Part shown: positions 36,151-46,532 of the stretch, piece after piece
How positions within the stretch are numbered: position 1 is the stretch's first letter
Layout of the letters: the number at the start of each line of letters is the position of its first letter
The notes under the pieces: generated by a model
Told to the model about the DNA's origin: nothing
The model's input: the letters and a program-made list of their open reading frames with translations, nothing else
Database searches by the model: none
From: Propionibacteriaceae bacterium
Lineage (GTDB): Bacteria; Actinomycetota; Actinomycetes; Propionibacteriales; Propionibacteriaceae
Direction: 5' to 3'
Assembly: GCA_016717345.1 (NCBI GenBank)
Contig: JADKFR010000012.1
Location: forward strand, 1 to 55,429
DNA: 55,429 nt
Position numbers and translations under genes: made by a program

Positions 36151-38121
36151 TCATTGCTGGATGAGTTCACCGGTCGCGGCATTGAGCGCCTCAGTGGGCG
36201 ATTGAGCGAGCACCGCGGCGTGGATCACGGCCGCGGTTTTGGGCCCGATGCCCGGCACCAGGGCGATGTCGGCCGGGGTGGCGGCCCGCAGCTTCTTCAG
36301 CGAGCCGAAGTAGGTCAGCAGTGCCTTGCGACGGATTTCGCCGAGGCCCGGGATTTCGTCGAGCACCGATTCCACCATGGCGCGGGATCGCCTCCCCCGA
36401 TGGTGGGTGATGGCGAACCGGTGCGCCTCGTCACGCACGCGTTGCAGCAGGTACAACGCCTCGCTGGTGCGCGGCAGGATCACCGGGTAGTCGTCCTCCG
36501 GAAGCCAGACCTCCTCCAGCCGCTTGGCCAAGCCGCAGACCGGGATGTGCGACATCCCCAACTCGGCCAGCGCCTGGCGGGCCGCTGCCACCTGGGGGGC
36601 GCCGCCGTCCACGACCACCAACCCCGGCGCGTAGGCGAATCGGCGAGGCACGCCGGTGGTGGGGTCGACCAGCAGCGGTCCCGCCGCCTCGGCGCCGTCC
36701 GCCGGCGCAGCATCATCACGCAACCTGCTGAAACGTCGACTGATCACTTCGCTCATGGCGGCCACATCGTTGGAGCCGTCGACGCTGCGAATGATGAATC
36801 TGCGGTAGTCCCCCTTGCGCGGTAGCCCGTCCTCGAAGACGACCATTGAGGCCACGATCTCCGTGCCTTGGAGGTGGGAGATGTCGAAGCACTCGATCCG
36901 GAGCGGCACGCCCGGCAGCCCCAGCGCCTCCTGGATCTCTTCCAGCGCCCGGTTCCGGGTCGACAGGTCGCTGGCCCGGCGGGTCTTGTGCAGCACCAGG
37001 GCCTCCCGGGCGTTCCGGGCGGCGGTCTCCAGGAGAGCGGCCTTCGTGCCTCGGCGCGGAACATGGATCGTGACCCGCGAACCGCGTTGCTCGGTGAGCA
37101 GATCGGCCAGGACCTCCCCTGAGGCGGGTCGGATCGGCAGCAGGATCTCCGGGGGGATCGCTTGGGCGACTTCGGTCTCGGCCGCGACGGCGCCGTAGTG
37201 ATGCAGCAGGAACGCCTCGATGAGCTCAGCAGTCCCGGCGTCGTCGGTGCGGTCGGCGACCCAACCGCGCTCACCGCGAATCCGTCCGCTCCGGACGTGG
37301 AAGATCTGGACAGCCACTTCCAGGGGATCCTCAGCCAGGGCGATCACATCCGCATCCGTGCCGTCACCCAGGACGATGGCGTTCTTCTCCGTGGCCTGGC
37401 CCAGAGCACCCAATCGGTCCCTCAGCACGGCGGCCTTCTCGAACTCGAGGTCGGAGGCCGCCTGCTTCATCTGCCGTTCGACGCGGCTCGTCAGGGCGGT
37501 CGTCTTGCCGGCCAGGAAGTCGCAGACGTCCTGCACGAGATCGCGATGTTCCTGGGCGTCGATCCGCCCGACGCAAGGCGCCGAGCACTTCCCGATGTAG
37601 CCGAACAGACACGGACGGCCACTGGCCTTCGCGCTCCGGAACACGCCGGCGGTGCACGAACGCATGGGAAAGACGGTGAGCAGGACGTCGATGGTGTCAC
37701 GGATCGCCCAGGCTTGAGCGTACGGGCCGAAGTACCGGTTGCCCTTCCGCTTGGCGCCACGCCCGACGAAGACCCGCGGGAACTCCTCGCTCCAGGTGAT
37801 GGCGACCCAGGGGTAGGACTTGTCGTCCCGGTACTTGACGTTGAAACGCGGGTCGAATTCCTTGATCCAGGTGTATTCGAGCTGCAGCGCCTCGAGCTCA
37901 TTGCGCACCACCGTCCACTCCACCTTGGCCGCGGTGCGCACCATCGTCTGGGTGCGGAAGTGCAACGTCGACGGGTCGCTGAAGTAGGAGGTCAACCGGG
38001 GGCGCAGGCTTTTGGCCTTGCCGACGTAGATCACCCGCCCGTCGGCGTCGGAGAACCGGTAGACCCCAGGGTCGGTGGGGATGGCACCGGGTGCCGGACG
38101 GTAGCTCTGGGGGTCAGCCAT
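36151..38121 (-). CDS. uvrC: Excinuclease ABC subunit C
   Basis: UvrC makes both incisions in nucleotide excision repair. The 656-residue protein has the GIY-YIG nuclease (PGVYRFSDADGRVIYVGKAK, about residues 18-37), a cysteine pair region (CLFGYIGKCSAPCVGR), a UVR helix (RQMKQAASDLEFEKAAVLRD), the RNase H-like nuclease (IECFDISHLQGTEIVASMVV, VVDGGAPQV) and C-terminal helix-hairpin-helices (PGLGEIRRKALLTYFGS, LVPGIGPKTAAVIH). It starts at ATG 38121, divergent from the Rieske lipoprotein gene. Confidence 0.97.
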   Translation of the reverse strand: MADPQSYRPAPGAIPTDPGVYRFSDADGRVIYVGKAKSLRPRLTSYFSDPSTLHFRTQTMVRTAAKVEWTVVRNELEALQLEYTWIKEFDPRFNVKYRDDKSYPWVAITWSEEFPRVFVGRGAKRKGNRYFGPYAQAWAIRDTIDVLLTVFPMRSCTAGVFRSAKASGRPCLFGYIGKCSAPCVGRIDAQEHRDLVQDVCDFLAGKTTALTSRVERQMKQAASDLEFEKAAVLRDRLGALGQATEKNAIVLGDGTDADVIALAEDPLEVAVQIFHVRSGRIRGERGWVADRTDDAGTAELIEAFLLHHYGAVAAETEVAQAIPPEILLPIRPASGEVLADLLTEQRGSRVTIHVPRRGTKAALLETAARNAREALVLHKTRRASDLSTRNRALEEIQEALGLPGVPLRIECFDISHLQGTEIVASMVVFEDGLPRKGDYRRFIIRSVDGSNDVAAMSEVISRRFSRLRDDAAPADGAEAAGPLLVDPTTGVPRRFAYAPGLVVVDGGAPQVAAARQALAELGMSHIPVCGLAKRLEEVWLPEDDYPVILPRTSEALYLLQRVRDEAHRFAITHHRGRRSRAMVESVLDEIPGLGEIRRKALLTYFGSLKKLRAATPADIALVPGIGPKTAAVIHAAVLAQSPTEALNAATGELIQQ

Positions 38122-38233
38122 GGTGGATCCGTGTCATCGCCCCACCAGCATAGGACCGGTTTCCGGCACCGTCCCTGGCGACCTCCCAGCCACCCTGGCT
38201 ACGCTTCGCGCATCGAGACGAAGGAGCCCGCCC

Positions 38234-38662
38234 ATGTGCCCCCAGCCTGAACGATCCACCACCGCCGCCGAGATCGCCACGCCCTCGCGCCGCCTGGTGC
38301 TCACCGGCGCCGGCGGATTCGCCCTGGCAGCCTGCCTCGCCGGCTGCGGCGCCCCCACCGCAACGGCTACCGGCGCAGCGGCTCGGGTGACCGTGGCTGC
38401 CACCGAGATCCCCCTCGGGTCGGGCAAGATCGTGGGCAGCTTCGTGGTGACGCAGCCGACAGCCGGCACCTTCGAGGCGTTCAGCTACCTGTGCACCCAC
38501 CAGAACCTCCCGGTGCAGCAGGTCAGCGACACCGCGATCGTGTGCGGACGCCACGGCAGCACCTACTCGATCGCGGACGGATCCGTCCTGACGGGCCCGG
38601 CCACCAAGGGACTGACCAAGGCGACCGTGACCGCCTCGGGCGGCAACCTCACCATCGGCTGA
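38234..38662 (+). CDS. Exported Rieske [2Fe-2S] lipoprotein
   Basis: A 142-residue protein. Residues 18-38 look like a Tat signal with a lipobox: SRRLVLTGAGGFAL then LAGC (Cys38), with another possible cysteine at 34. The mature part has the Rieske ligands Cys87, His89 (LCTHQN), Cys104 and His107 (VCGRHGST). Tat export fits a protein folded with its cluster in the cytoplasm. It would sit on the outer face of the membrane as an electron carrier or cluster-dependent enzyme partner; no bc1 genes are near. ATG 38234 is nine bases after AAGGAG. It converges with uvrA. Confidence 0.88.
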   Translation: MCPQPERSTTAAEIATPSRRLVLTGAGGFALAACLAGCGAPTATATGAAARVTVAATEIPLGSGKIVGSFVVTQPTAGTFEAFSYLCTHQNLPVQQVSDTAIVCGRHGSTYSIADGSVLTGPATKGLTKATVTASGGNLTIG

Positions 38663-38699
38663 GACGCCGTCCTCGCGCTGGACCGGGCCCGGGGAGCAG

Positions 38700-41588
38700 C
38701 TACGCAGGGAGCGCCTCCGGTTGGACGGCGACCGGCGGGGAGGCCGCCAGGATCGGCTTGAGAAACTGACCGGTGTAGGAAACCGGGTCCGCCGCGACCG
38801 CTTCCGGCGCCCCTTCACACAGGACGGTGCCACCCCGGCTGCCTCCCTCCGGGCCCATGTCGATCACCCAGTCGGCCGTCTTGATCACGTCGAGGTTGTG
38901 CTCGATCACCACGACGGTGTTCCCGGCGTCGACCAGTCGACCCAGCACCTCCAGGAGCTTGCGGATGTCCTCGAAGTGCAGGCCGGTGGTGGGCTCGTCC
39001 AGCACATAGAAGGTTCGGCCGGTTGAGCGTCGCTGGAGTTCGCTGGCCAGCTTCACCCGCTGCGCCTCACCACCGGACAAGGTGGTGGCCGGCTGCCCCA
39101 GTCGCACGTAGCCCAAACCGACATCCACCAGGGTGCGCAGGTGCCGGGCGATCCCTGGGATGGCGGCGAAGAATTCCACCGCCTCCTCGATCGGCATGTC
39201 CAGGACTTGGGCGATGGTCCGGTTCTTGTAGTGGACCTCCAGCGTTTCGCGGTTGTACCGCGCCCCGTGGCACACCTCGCAGGGGACATAGACGTCGGGG
39301 AGGAAGTTCATCTCGATCTTGATGGTGCCGTCGCCCGAGCAGTTCTCGCAGCGGCCGCCCTTGACGTTGAAGGAGAAGCGTCCCGGTTGGTACCCCCTCA
39401 CCTTGGCCTCGGGAGTCTCTGCGAACAGCTTCCGGATGCGGTCGAAGACCCCGGTGTAGGTCGCCGGGTTCGAACGGGGGGTCCGTCCGATCGGGGACTG
39501 ATCCACGTGGATGCTCTTGTCGACGTGCTGGATCCCGGTGATCCCCTTGTGACGCCCCGGAACCGTCCGAGCGTTGTGCAGCTGCTTGGCGAGGGCTGCG
39601 TACAGGATCCCGTTGACCAGGGACGACTTGCCGGAGCCGGAGACGCCCGTCACCGCGATGAGCTGGCCGAGCGGGAACGACACCGTGACATCCCTGAGGT
39701 TGTTGGCCGACGCCCCCCGGACGGTGATCGCGACTCCGGTTCCGGTGCGCCGGCGCACCGGCATCGGGATGGAGCGCCGCCCCGACAGGTAGGCCCCGGT
39801 GGCCGAGGTCGGGTGCTCGAGCAGCTCGGCGACCGTGCCGGACAGCACCACGGCACCGCCGTGTTCACCCGCGCCCGGGCCGATGTCCACGACCCAATCG
39901 GAGGCCCGGATCGTGTCCTCGTCGTGCTCCACGACAATCAGGGTGTTCCCCAACTCCCGCAATCGGATCAGGGTTTCGATCAGTCGGTGATTGTCCCGCT
40001 GGTGCAGGCCGATCGAGGGTTCGTCGAGGACGTAGAGCACCCCGACCAAGCCGGAGCCGATCTGTGTCGCCAGCCGGATCCGCTGCGCCTCACCCCCGGA
40101 CAGGCTGCCGGCCGATCGGGCGAGGCTGAGGTAGTCAAGCCCGACGTCCAGCAGGAAGCGGAGTCGTTCGTTGACCTCCTTGACCACCCGTTCGGCGATC
40201 TGGGCTTCGCGTTCGGTGAGTTCGAGCGAACGCATGAAACGGGCCACCTCATCGATGGACATCGCGGACACCTCGGCAATGTTGAGGCCACCCACGGTGA
40301 CCGCCAGCGACGTGGGCTTCAACCGGGCGCCCTGGCAGGTCAGGCAGGGGACTTCACGCATGAACCCGCCGAAACGTTCCCGCGACGCGTCCGTCTCAGC
40401 CTCGAGGTGGCGCCGCATGATGTAGGGGATCGCGCCTTCGTACTTGGCACGGTAGGTGTGCTCACGGCCGTGACGGCTGCGGGTTCTGACGGTCACCGGC
40501 TGACTCAGCCCACCCAGCAGCATCGCCTGGATCCGGCGTGGCAGTTCCTCCCACGGGGTGTCGACGGAGAAACCCTCCTGTTCGGCCAACGTGGCGAAGA
40601 TCGCCTGGAAGTAGCCGCCGACATAGGGGTTGGACCACACCTGAATGGCGCTGCCGGCAAGGCTCTTGGACGTATCTGGAACGACCAGTTCCGGATCGAC
40701 CTCCATCCGCGTCCCCAGCCCCGAACAGGCCGGACAGGCACCCCATGGCCCATTGAAGGAGAACTGGCGCGGCTCCAGTTCTTCCAAGGAGATGTCGTGC
40801 TCGTTGGGGCAGGCGAGTCGTTCGGAATAGCGTCGCTCACGCTTCGGATCCTCAGCGGGCCGGTCCACGAAATCGATGGAGACCACGCCACCAGCCAGAC
40901 CGAGCGCCGTCTCGACCGAATCGGTCAGCCGTTGCTTGATCGTCGATTTCACCGCGAGCCGATCCACGATCACTTCGATCGAATGCTTCTTCTGTTTGTC
41001 CAGGGTGGGTGGCGCGCTCAGCTGCTGAACCTCACCGTCCACCCGGACCCGGCTGAGGCCCTGGCTCGCCAACTGACGGAACAGGTCGCCGTATTCCCCC
41101 TTGCGGCCACGGACGACGGGGGCCAGCACCTGGAACCGGGTTCCCTCAGCGAGGTCCATCAGCCGGTCAACGATCTGCTGGGGCGATTGCCGCGTGATCG
41201 GCTCCCCACACTCGGGACAATGTGGCCGGCCGGCCCGGGCGTAGAGCAGCCGGAGGTAGTCGTAGATCTCAGTGATCGTTCCCACGGTCGAGCGCGGGTT
41301 GCGATTGGTGGACTTCTGGTCGATCGAGACCGCCGGCGAGAGGCCTTCGATGAAGTCGACGTCAGGCTTCTCCATCTGGCCGAGGAACTGCCTGGCGTAG
41401 GCGGAAAGGCTCTCCACATACCGCCGCTGCCCCTCGGCGAAGATCGTGTCGAAGGCCAAGCTCGACTTGCCTGACCCGGACAGCCCCGTGAAGGCGATCA
41501 GCGCGTCGCGAGGTAGGTCAAGGCTGACATTGCGCAGGTTATGGACCCGCGCCCCACGAACGATCAAACGGTCTGTCACGCCGAACAT
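38700..41588 (-). CDS. uvrA: Excinuclease ABC subunit A
   Basis: UvrA is the DNA damage-sensing ATPase of excision repair. The 962-residue protein has two ABC modules with Walker A GLSGSGKSSLAFDTI and GVSGSGKSSLVNGIL, signatures SAGSLSGGEAQRIRLA and ATTLSGGEAQRVKLA. It also has zinc-finger cysteine pairs (CPECGEP, CPACSGLG, and CENCSGDG with CEVCHGARYN). The C-terminal tail is short and proline/alanine-rich. ATG 41588 is used; a GTG three codons inside is possible. No clear LexA box is visible upstream. Confidence 0.97.
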   Translation of the reverse strand: MFGVTDRLIVRGARVHNLRNVSLDLPRDALIAFTGLSGSGKSSLAFDTIFAEGQRRYVESLSAYARQFLGQMEKPDVDFIEGLSPAVSIDQKSTNRNPRSTVGTITEIYDYLRLLYARAGRPHCPECGEPITRQSPQQIVDRLMDLAEGTRFQVLAPVVRGRKGEYGDLFRQLASQGLSRVRVDGEVQQLSAPPTLDKQKKHSIEVIVDRLAVKSTIKQRLTDSVETALGLAGGVVSIDFVDRPAEDPKRERRYSERLACPNEHDISLEELEPRQFSFNGPWGACPACSGLGTRMEVDPELVVPDTSKSLAGSAIQVWSNPYVGGYFQAIFATLAEQEGFSVDTPWEELPRRIQAMLLGGLSQPVTVRTRSRHGREHTYRAKYEGAIPYIMRRHLEAETDASRERFGGFMREVPCLTCQGARLKPTSLAVTVGGLNIAEVSAMSIDEVARFMRSLELTEREAQIAERVVKEVNERLRFLLDVGLDYLSLARSAGSLSGGEAQRIRLATQIGSGLVGVLYVLDEPSIGLHQRDNHRLIETLIRLRELGNTLIVVEHDEDTIRASDWVVDIGPGAGEHGGAVVLSGTVAELLEHPTSATGAYLSGRRSIPMPVRRRTGTGVAITVRGASANNLRDVTVSFPLGQLIAVTGVSGSGKSSLVNGILYAALAKQLHNARTVPGRHKGITGIQHVDKSIHVDQSPIGRTPRSNPATYTGVFDRIRKLFAETPEAKVRGYQPGRFSFNVKGGRCENCSGDGTIKIEMNFLPDVYVPCEVCHGARYNRETLEVHYKNRTIAQVLDMPIEEAVEFFAAIPGIARHLRTLVDVGLGYVRLGQPATTLSGGEAQRVKLASELQRRSTGRTFYVLDEPTTGLHFEDIRKLLEVLGRLVDAGNTVVVIEHNLDVIKTADWVIDMGPEGGSRGGTVLCEGAPEAVAADPVSYTGQFLKPILAASPPVAVQPEALPA

Positions 41589-41674
41589 CGTAGAGGGCGC
41601 CCCCGACAGTTCCGGACCCGAGCCGGGCGAGGATAGCTGGCACTAACCCCTGTACGAGACATAGGTTGATCCTC

Positions 41675-42379
41675 ATGAGGCAGCTCGGCGGTTCCATTCC
41701 GGTGGAGCACATCCGGCGACTCAAGCTCGAAGCGAACCAGCGGCTTCTGGGTGACACCATCGCGATCAGTGACGCCGATTGGCAGGGGCCCAGCCTGTTG
41801 CCCGGCTGGACGCGGGCGCACGTCGCGACCCACATCGCCCGTAACGCCGACCTCCTGATCCGCTTCACCACCGCGATCCTGCACGGGGAACCCGAACCCC
41901 ACAACGACCCGGTCGACGATTTCCGCGCCTTGGAGGCCGGGGCCGACCGGACGGGTGTGGACCTTCAGATCGACCTCGACAGCACCGCCGGGGGGTTGGC
42001 ATCGCTGTGGGACACGGTCACCGATTGGCACCGTCCCGTCCACGTCGACGGCCGAATCCAGCCCCTCGCAGTGCTCCCGCTGGCACGGTTGCACGAGGTG
42101 TGCCTCCATCACCTCGACCTTGATTGCGGGCTCGGCGTGGACCAGGTTGACCCGGAAACGGCGAGCTGGCTGCTTGCCTGGGCACATGCTCACGTCAGTG
42201 AACAAGGGCGGTCGGTCCAGCTCGAGAGCGATTCGGGACAGACCGGGACGATTGGTGCCGGCCTGGCAACCGTCACGGTTCGGGGCACCGATGCCCGCCT
42301 CTGGGCCTGGCTGGCCGGGCGGGGCGGGCCGGAGACCGTCGAAGGCGCCCAGGGGATCCGTTTCCCCTTGCTTTCCTGA
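41675..42379 (+). CDS. Mycothiol-dependent maleylpyruvate isomerase-family (DinB-like) protein
   Basis: A 234-residue protein with the MDMPI N-terminal four-helix domain: LPGWTRAHVATHIARNADLL carries a conserved His, and RLHEVCLHHLDLDCGLG the second metal-ligand region. These proteins use mycothiol and a metal in place of glutathione; the true isomerase acts in gentisate breakdown, but most family members have unknown substrates. No aromatic degradation genes are near. Its presence next to uvrA is common in actinobacteria. ATG 41675 is preferred to the upstream TTG. Confidence 0.8.
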   Translation: MRQLGGSIPVEHIRRLKLEANQRLLGDTIAISDADWQGPSLLPGWTRAHVATHIARNADLLIRFTTAILHGEPEPHNDPVDDFRALEAGADRTGVDLQIDLDSTAGGLASLWDTVTDWHRPVHVDGRIQPLAVLPLARLHEVCLHHLDLDCGLGVDQVDPETASWLLAWAHAHVSEQGRSVQLESDSGQTGTIGAGLATVTVRGTDARLWAWLAGRGGPETVEGAQGIRFPLLS

Positions 42380-42445
42380 GCCTCCCGACGCGGCGGGACG
42401 ACCGCAGGCGACCGACCCGCGCCCGGCGTGCGGCGTGGCTGACTC

Positions 42446-43432
42446 TTAGGCCTCGTGGGCTGCGCGCAGTTCGTCGCGTCGCGACTTGAGCAGGCTCGCG
42501 ATGGTTGTCACCGTCAGGGTCACCAGGATGAAGGTCAGCGACACCCAGATGGGGATCTCGCCATTGAATCCGAGCTGTTCGTCGAGGTGGTACTCGTGCA
42601 TGGCGTGCAGCACCAGCTTCACACCGATGAAGGCGAGGATGATCGACAGTCCGACCGAGAGATACACCAGCCGCTGCAGGAGGCCGCCGATCAGGAAGTA
42701 CAGCTGGCGCAGGCCCATCAGGGCGAAGACGTTGGCCGTGAAGACCAGGAAGGGTTCCTGGGTCAGGCCATAGATGGCTGGGATGGAATCCAGGGCGAAC
42801 AACAGGTCGGTGCTTCCGAGCGCGACGATCACGAAGAACATCGGCGTGACGAGCCGCTTGCCCGCCTCCCGGATGGTGAGCTTGGTGCCGTGGAATTCCG
42901 GTGTCGACGGAACGACGCGCTTGATCCAGCGCATCACCGCGTTCTCGACCTTCTCCGCCTCATCGTGCTCGGGCCGCCGATAGTCGAGGTAGAGCTTCGC
43001 CGCCGTCCAGATCAAGAAGCCGCCGAAGACGAAGAAGATCCAGCTGAATCGCTCGATGGCCGCGGCCCCCAGCGCGATGAAGATGCCCCGGAAGATCAGG
43101 GCGAGCACGATGCCCACCATCAGGGCGAATTGCTGCAACTTCCGCGGCACCCTCAGGTTGGCCATGATGATCACGAAGATGAACAGGTTGTCGATCGACA
43201 GGCTGTATTCGGTCAGCCATCCGGCGAAGAACTCGGCCGCGAAGCGCGGCCCCGAGACGTACCACACGCCCAGGCCGAACAGGATCGCCAACCCTGAGAA
43301 GACCCCGATCGCGATGCCCGCCTCCTTCATCGAGGGCTCGTGCGGCCGTCGCCCGATGACGAAGATGTCAACGGCGAGGACGACGGTCATCACAGCGATG
43401 GTGATCAGCCACACTTCGGTGGTCACATGCAT
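42446..43432 (-). CDS. TerC family integral membrane protein
   Basis: A 328-residue membrane protein of the TerC (Alx/MeeF-like) family with about eight helices. Family sequence is seen at the acidic membrane motif TEYSLSIDNLFIFVIIMAN, at GGFLIWTAAKLY, and at the second acidic site LLFALDSIPAIYGLT followed by FTANVFALMGLRQLYFLI. Members export manganese or are linked to tellurite resistance or metallation of exported proteins. ATG 43432 follows AGGAGG at nine bases. I looked for a yybP-ykoY manganese riboswitch upstream and saw none. Confidence 0.92.
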   Translation of the reverse strand: MHVTTEVWLITIAVMTVVLAVDIFVIGRRPHEPSMKEAGIAIGVFSGLAILFGLGVWYVSGPRFAAEFFAGWLTEYSLSIDNLFIFVIIMANLRVPRKLQQFALMVGIVLALIFRGIFIALGAAAIERFSWIFFVFGGFLIWTAAKLYLDYRRPEHDEAEKVENAVMRWIKRVVPSTPEFHGTKLTIREAGKRLVTPMFFVIVALGSTDLLFALDSIPAIYGLTQEPFLVFTANVFALMGLRQLYFLIGGLLQRLVYLSVGLSIILAFIGVKLVLHAMHEYHLDEQLGFNGEIPIWVSLTFILVTLTVTTIASLLKSRRDELRAAHEA

Positions 43433-43531
43433 CGGTGGGGCCTCCTGAAGGCTTCGGTGAGTCGACTTGGGGGGTGGCGCGACCGTGGTGTCCTTCGATT
43501 GTGACAGCCCGGCCAATCGTGAGCCACTTCG

Positions 43532-45613
<2,082 letters not shown>

Positions 45614-45674
45614 ACCGAGGAGCTTAGGCGTCGCCTCCGACAGTTCCTGCGGGCCTCCGACCGCGAGGAGCCTG

Positions 45675-46292
45675 CTAGCGGGCTCCTACTGCCAGATCGC
45701 CGCGACGGCTGACCAGCCGTTCCCACAGCGCGGCCACCGCGCTTGCCAGCGACTCCCGATCCCCGCTGTTGTCGATCACGTCGTCGGCTACCTGAAGCCT
45801 CCCCTGGCGATCCGACTGGGCCGCGATCCGCGCCGCGATCTGCGACTCGCTGAGGCCGTCACGCTGGGCGAGCCTGGCCCGCTGGACGGCAGGCTCGACG
45901 TCCACCACTACGACGATGTCGAAGGACTCGGCTTGGCCGGTCTCGACCAGGAGCGGGATCACATGCACCACGATCGATCCAGGGGGCGCCGACAACTCAC
46001 GCTCGGCGGCAAGCTCACGCACCGCGGGGTGGACGATCCGCTCCAACCGGGCCCTGGCCTGGGGATCGGAGAAGACCACGGCAGCCAAGGCCGCCCGGTC
46101 GAGCCGTCCTTCCGCCGTCAGGACAACAGCGCCGAACTCGGCCGCCACCGCCCGCAGACCGGGGGTGCCCGGCTCCACCACCTCGCGGGCCAACTGGTCG
46201 GCGTCGATGATGACCGCGCCATGACCGGCGAGGAGGTCCGCGACCGCCGACTTGCCCGAACCGATGCCTCCGGTGAGCCCGACCCGCAGCAT
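45675..46292 (-). CDS. coaE: Dephospho-CoA kinase
   Basis: CoaE phosphorylates dephospho-CoA in the last step of CoA synthesis. The 205-residue kinase has the P-loop VGLTGGIGSGKSAVADLLA, IDADQLAREVV, the HPAVRE motif and VIPLLVETGQAESFD, with RDGLSESQIAARIAAQ in the lid. ATG 46292 overlaps the stop of a 44-residue upstream ORF (TGATG), so its translation is probably coupled. M. tuberculosis CoaE has an extra C-terminal domain that is absent here. Confidence 0.93.
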   Translation of the reverse strand: MLRVGLTGGIGSGKSAVADLLAGHGAVIIDADQLAREVVEPGTPGLRAVAAEFGAVVLTAEGRLDRAALAAVVFSDPQARARLERIVHPAVRELAAERELSAPPGSIVVHVIPLLVETGQAESFDIVVVVDVEPAVQRARLAQRDGLSESQIAARIAAQSDRQGRLQVADDVIDNSGDRESLASAVAALWERLVSRRGDLAVGAR

Positions 46293-46426
46293 CAGCCCAG
46301 CCTCCCCACGAGATCGGCGGGCAGGTTCGATACCTCGCCACCCGGCCGGGCCACCACCGCACCGATCGGTGTGGGCTCGCCCAGCGGGGACGGCTGGAAC
46401 CTGTCGCCACGGATGGGGTTGGTCAT
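46292..46426 (-). CDS. Small ORF (44 residues) coupled to coaE
   Basis: ATG 46426 has AGGGG eight bases upstream and opens a 44-residue frame. It starts MTNPIRGDRFQPSPLG, continues EPTPIGAVVARPGG and ends LPADLVGRLG. The TGA overlaps the coaE ATG. It has no membrane helix or known motif. It may be a real small protein or a leader that controls coaE translation. Its sequence is not low-complexity and its codon use looks like its neighbours. I do not recognise it. Confidence 0.5.
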   Translation of the reverse strand: MTNPIRGDRFQPSPLGEPTPIGAVVARPGGEVSNLPADLVGRLG

Positions 46427-46479
46427 GACGAATCCCCTCTGTCAGTGCGATCACTGTGCCACGTGGGGCACCGTACGCC

Positions 46480-46514
46480 AACGCGCCCCCCACCTTGAGG
46501 GTGGGAGGCGCGTT
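46480..46514 (-). terminator. Terminator of rpsA
   Basis: A near-perfect 15-bp stem: AACGCGCC (46480-46487) and CCCACC (46489-46494) pair with GGTGGG and GGCGCGTT (46500-46514), with one mismatch and a TTGAG loop. It starts 18 bases after the rpsA stop. The stem ends in AA/TT but no longer T run follows. Confidence 0.75.
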
Positions 46515-46532
46515 CGTTCGTCGCTGGCTGCC

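Noticed and set aside
41589..41674. LexA/SOS box upstream of uvrA
   Set aside because: GAACATCG occurs near the start but the second half-site (GTTC at the right spacing) is missing.
42380..42445. Terminator between the MDMPI-like gene and terC
   Set aside because: Only short GC-rich complementarities are present, which are expected by chance in such DNA.
43433..43531. yybP-ykoY manganese riboswitch upstream of terC
   Set aside because: I could not find the conserved loops of that class in this 99-base gap.
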